NCBI GenBank assembly: GCA_017935805.1
Contig: JAGBGV010000088.1
Location: 1-6,721 of the forward strand
Direction: 5' to 3'
Source of the DNA: Clostridia bacterium
Lineage (GTDB): Bacteria > Bacillota_A > Clostridia > Oscillospirales > CAG-272
Length of the DNA stretch: 6,721 bases
In this document: positions 5,441-6,721 of the stretch, one piece after another
How positions within the stretch are numbered: the first letter of the stretch is position 1
How the letters are laid out: each line of letters begins with the position of its first letter
Position numbers and translations under genes: made by a program
Notes under the pieces: model-generated
What the model saw: the letters and a program-made list of their open reading frames with translations, nothing else
Told to the model about the DNA's origin: nothing
The model's database searches: none

Positions 5441-6721
5441 TTATTCACACTCAACAATGGACTCATCCCACATTTCGGGAGCCTTGAATCCGAGAAGGTT
5501 TACAACAGTTGCCGCTACATTTGAAAGACCGTATGCGCCGTCCTTCTTAACCTTGTAGGAGTCAGCGTACTTGTTGTCGTAAATGATGCAAGGAACGGGG
5601 TTGAGAGTGTGGCTGGTTTTCGCCTTCATTGTGCCGTCCTTGTTGTACTTGATGCCGCCTGTCTTCTTGTCAAGCTCAGCCATCTCGTCCGCGTTTCCGT
5701 GGTCAGCAGTGATAACAGCTACGCCGCCTACCTTGTCGATAACGGGAAGGATTCTGCCAAGCTGAAGGTCAAGTGCTTCCATGGAGCAAACAGTAGCCTC
5801 AAGGCTGCCTGTATGACCAACCATGTCACCGTTGGGGAAGTTTACTCTGATGCAGTCATACTTACCGGACTCGATAGCCTCGATGAGTCTGTCAGTGATC
5901 TCAGCACACTTCATCCAGGGTCTCTGCTCGAAAGGAACGATGTCAGAGGGGATCTCCTCGTATGTCTCGTATTCTTCGGAGAACTTTCCGCTGCGGTTAC
6001 CGTTCCAGAAGTAGGTAACGTGACCGTACTTCTGTGTTTCGGAGATAGCGAACTGGCTTATCTTCATGTCAGCAAGGTACTCGCCCATTGTGTTGGTGAT
6101 TTCCGGAGGAGATACGAGGTAACGGGAAGGAATGTGAAGGTCTCCGTCGTACTCGAGCATACCGGAGTAGATAACATTCGGTACGCGAACACGGTCGAAC
6201 TTGTCGAAATCTGCGCCGCCTTCAAATGCCTTGGAAATTTCAATGGCACGGTCGCCGCGGAAGTTGTAGAATACTACGCTGTCGCCGTCGTTGATAGTGC
6301 CAACAGGCTTGCCGTCTTCAGCAATTACGAAGGGCGGGAGATCCTGGTCGATAACCTTTGTTTCAGCGCGATATGTCTCAACAGCCTCGTGAGCGGACGC
6401 AAAATATCTGCCCTCGCCAAGGACGTGAGTCTTCCAACCGAGCTCAACCATTGCCCAGTTAGCCTCGTATCTGTCCATGGTGATCTGCATACGTCCACCG
6501 CCGGAGGCGATCTTTACGCTGCAGTTTTCGTCGGACAGGTCAGCAATAAATGCTTCAAAAGGATCGATGTACTCAAGAGCGGATGTTTCACCTACGTCAC
6601 GGCCGTCGAGAAGAATGTGGATGCGGATGTTTTTCACTCCCTCAGCCTTTGCCTGCTTCAGCATTGCTTTGAGGTGGTCGATATGGCTGTGTACGTTACC
6701 GTCGGAGAAAAGACCGATGAA
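5441..6721 (-). CDS. gpmI: 2,3-bisphosphoglycerate-independent phosphoglycerate mutase (5' end outside window)
   Basis: This enzyme interconverts 3- and 2-phosphoglycerate in cytoplasmic glycolysis, using a metal-dependent phosphoserine intermediate. The frame is open from the window edge, giving 426 residues; the first visible residues, FIGLFSDGNVHSHIDHL, match the family's substrate-binding segment, so the Met at 6664 is internal and not the start. Further landmarks are LDGRDVGETSA (substrate-binding Arg-Asp), FYNFRGDRAIEIS, NGDMVGHTG (metal Asp codon 5825-5827, His codon 5813-5815), TADHGNAD (Asp 5702-5704, His 5699-5701) and KTSHTLNPVP (His 5609-5611). These correspond to D403, H407, D444, H445 and H462 of the Bacillus stearothermophilus enzyme. 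The first metal Asp and the nucleophilic Ser lie in the missing N-terminal part. The extra DKKTGGIKYNKDGTMKAK segment between metal motifs is like the longer (about 550-residue) iPGM subgroup. A hairpin terminator follows, so gpmI seems to end its transcription unit. Confidence 0.95.
   Translation of the reverse strand, partial: FIGLFSDGNVHSHIDHLKAMLKQAKAEGVKNIRIHILLDGRDVGETSALEYIDPFEAFIADLSDENCSVKIASGGGRMQITMDRYEANWAMVELGWKTHVLGEGRYFASAHEAVETYRAETKVIDQDLPPFVIAEDGKPVGTINDGDSVVFYNFRGDRAIEISKAFEGGADFDKFDRVRVPNVIYSGMLEYDGDLHIPSRYLVSPPEITNTMGEYLADMKISQFAISETQKYGHVTYFWNGNRSGKFSEEYETYEEIPSDIVPFEQRPWMKCAEITDRLIEAIESGKYDCIRVNFPNGDMVGHTGSLEATVCSMEALDLQLGRILPVIDKVGGVAVITADHGNADEMAELDKKTGGIKYNKDGTMKAKTSHTLNPVPCIIYDNKYADSYKVKKDGAYGLSNVAATVVNLLGFKAPEMWDESIVECE

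Overview
The window looks like chromosomal sequence from a low-to-moderate GC Gram-positive anaerobe, most likely a gut or rumen Clostridium relative of the Ruminococcaceae/Oscillospiraceae type. Three things suggest this: strong AGGAGG-type ribosome binding sites, the family content (a Gld-type ABC cassette with a DUF4340 protein, PgeF, and cofactor-independent phosphoglycerate mutase), and a hairpin-rich dispersed-repeat-like element in the largest gap. This placement is inference from recognition; no database search was possible. All six recognisable genes lie on the minus strand, so the genetic order runs from high to low coordinates.

Layout in transcription order. (1) 6721-5441: gpmI, a glycolytic phosphoglycerate mutase whose N-terminal part lies outside the window, closed by a hairpin terminator-like structure at about 5398-5429. 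(2) 5440-5049: a 392-base gap with no credible gene. It is dominated by an array of short perfect hairpins (about 5161-5322) that looks like a degenerate mobile or dispersed repeat. (3) 5048-4227: pgeF (yfiH family), a complete laccase-domain peptidoglycan editing factor. (4) 4226-4093: a short gap with a weak possible terminator and a good extended -10 promoter for the next operon. (5) 4092-1: a tightly packed operon of ABC ATPase, ABC-2 type permease (GldF-like), GldG-like membrane-anchored extracytoplasmic protein, and DUF4340 protein, which is cut by the left window edge.

The four-gene ABC operon is the main item of biological interest. The ATPase and permease are expected to form a homodimeric ABC-2 complex. 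GldG and DUF4340 are both anchored by an N-terminal membrane helix and place large domains outside the membrane. The genes overlap or nearly abut (a 1-base TAATG overlap, an 11-base gap with the ribosome site on the previous stop codon, and a 4-base ATGA overlap), so they are probably made together in balanced amounts. The Gld name comes from Bacteroidetes gliding motility, but nothing here indicates gliding and the substrate cannot be told from sequence. I found no CRISPR array, tRNA, rRNA, integrase, transposase or toxin-antitoxin pair, and no clearly novel system beyond this poorly characterised envelope cassette and the hairpin repeat.
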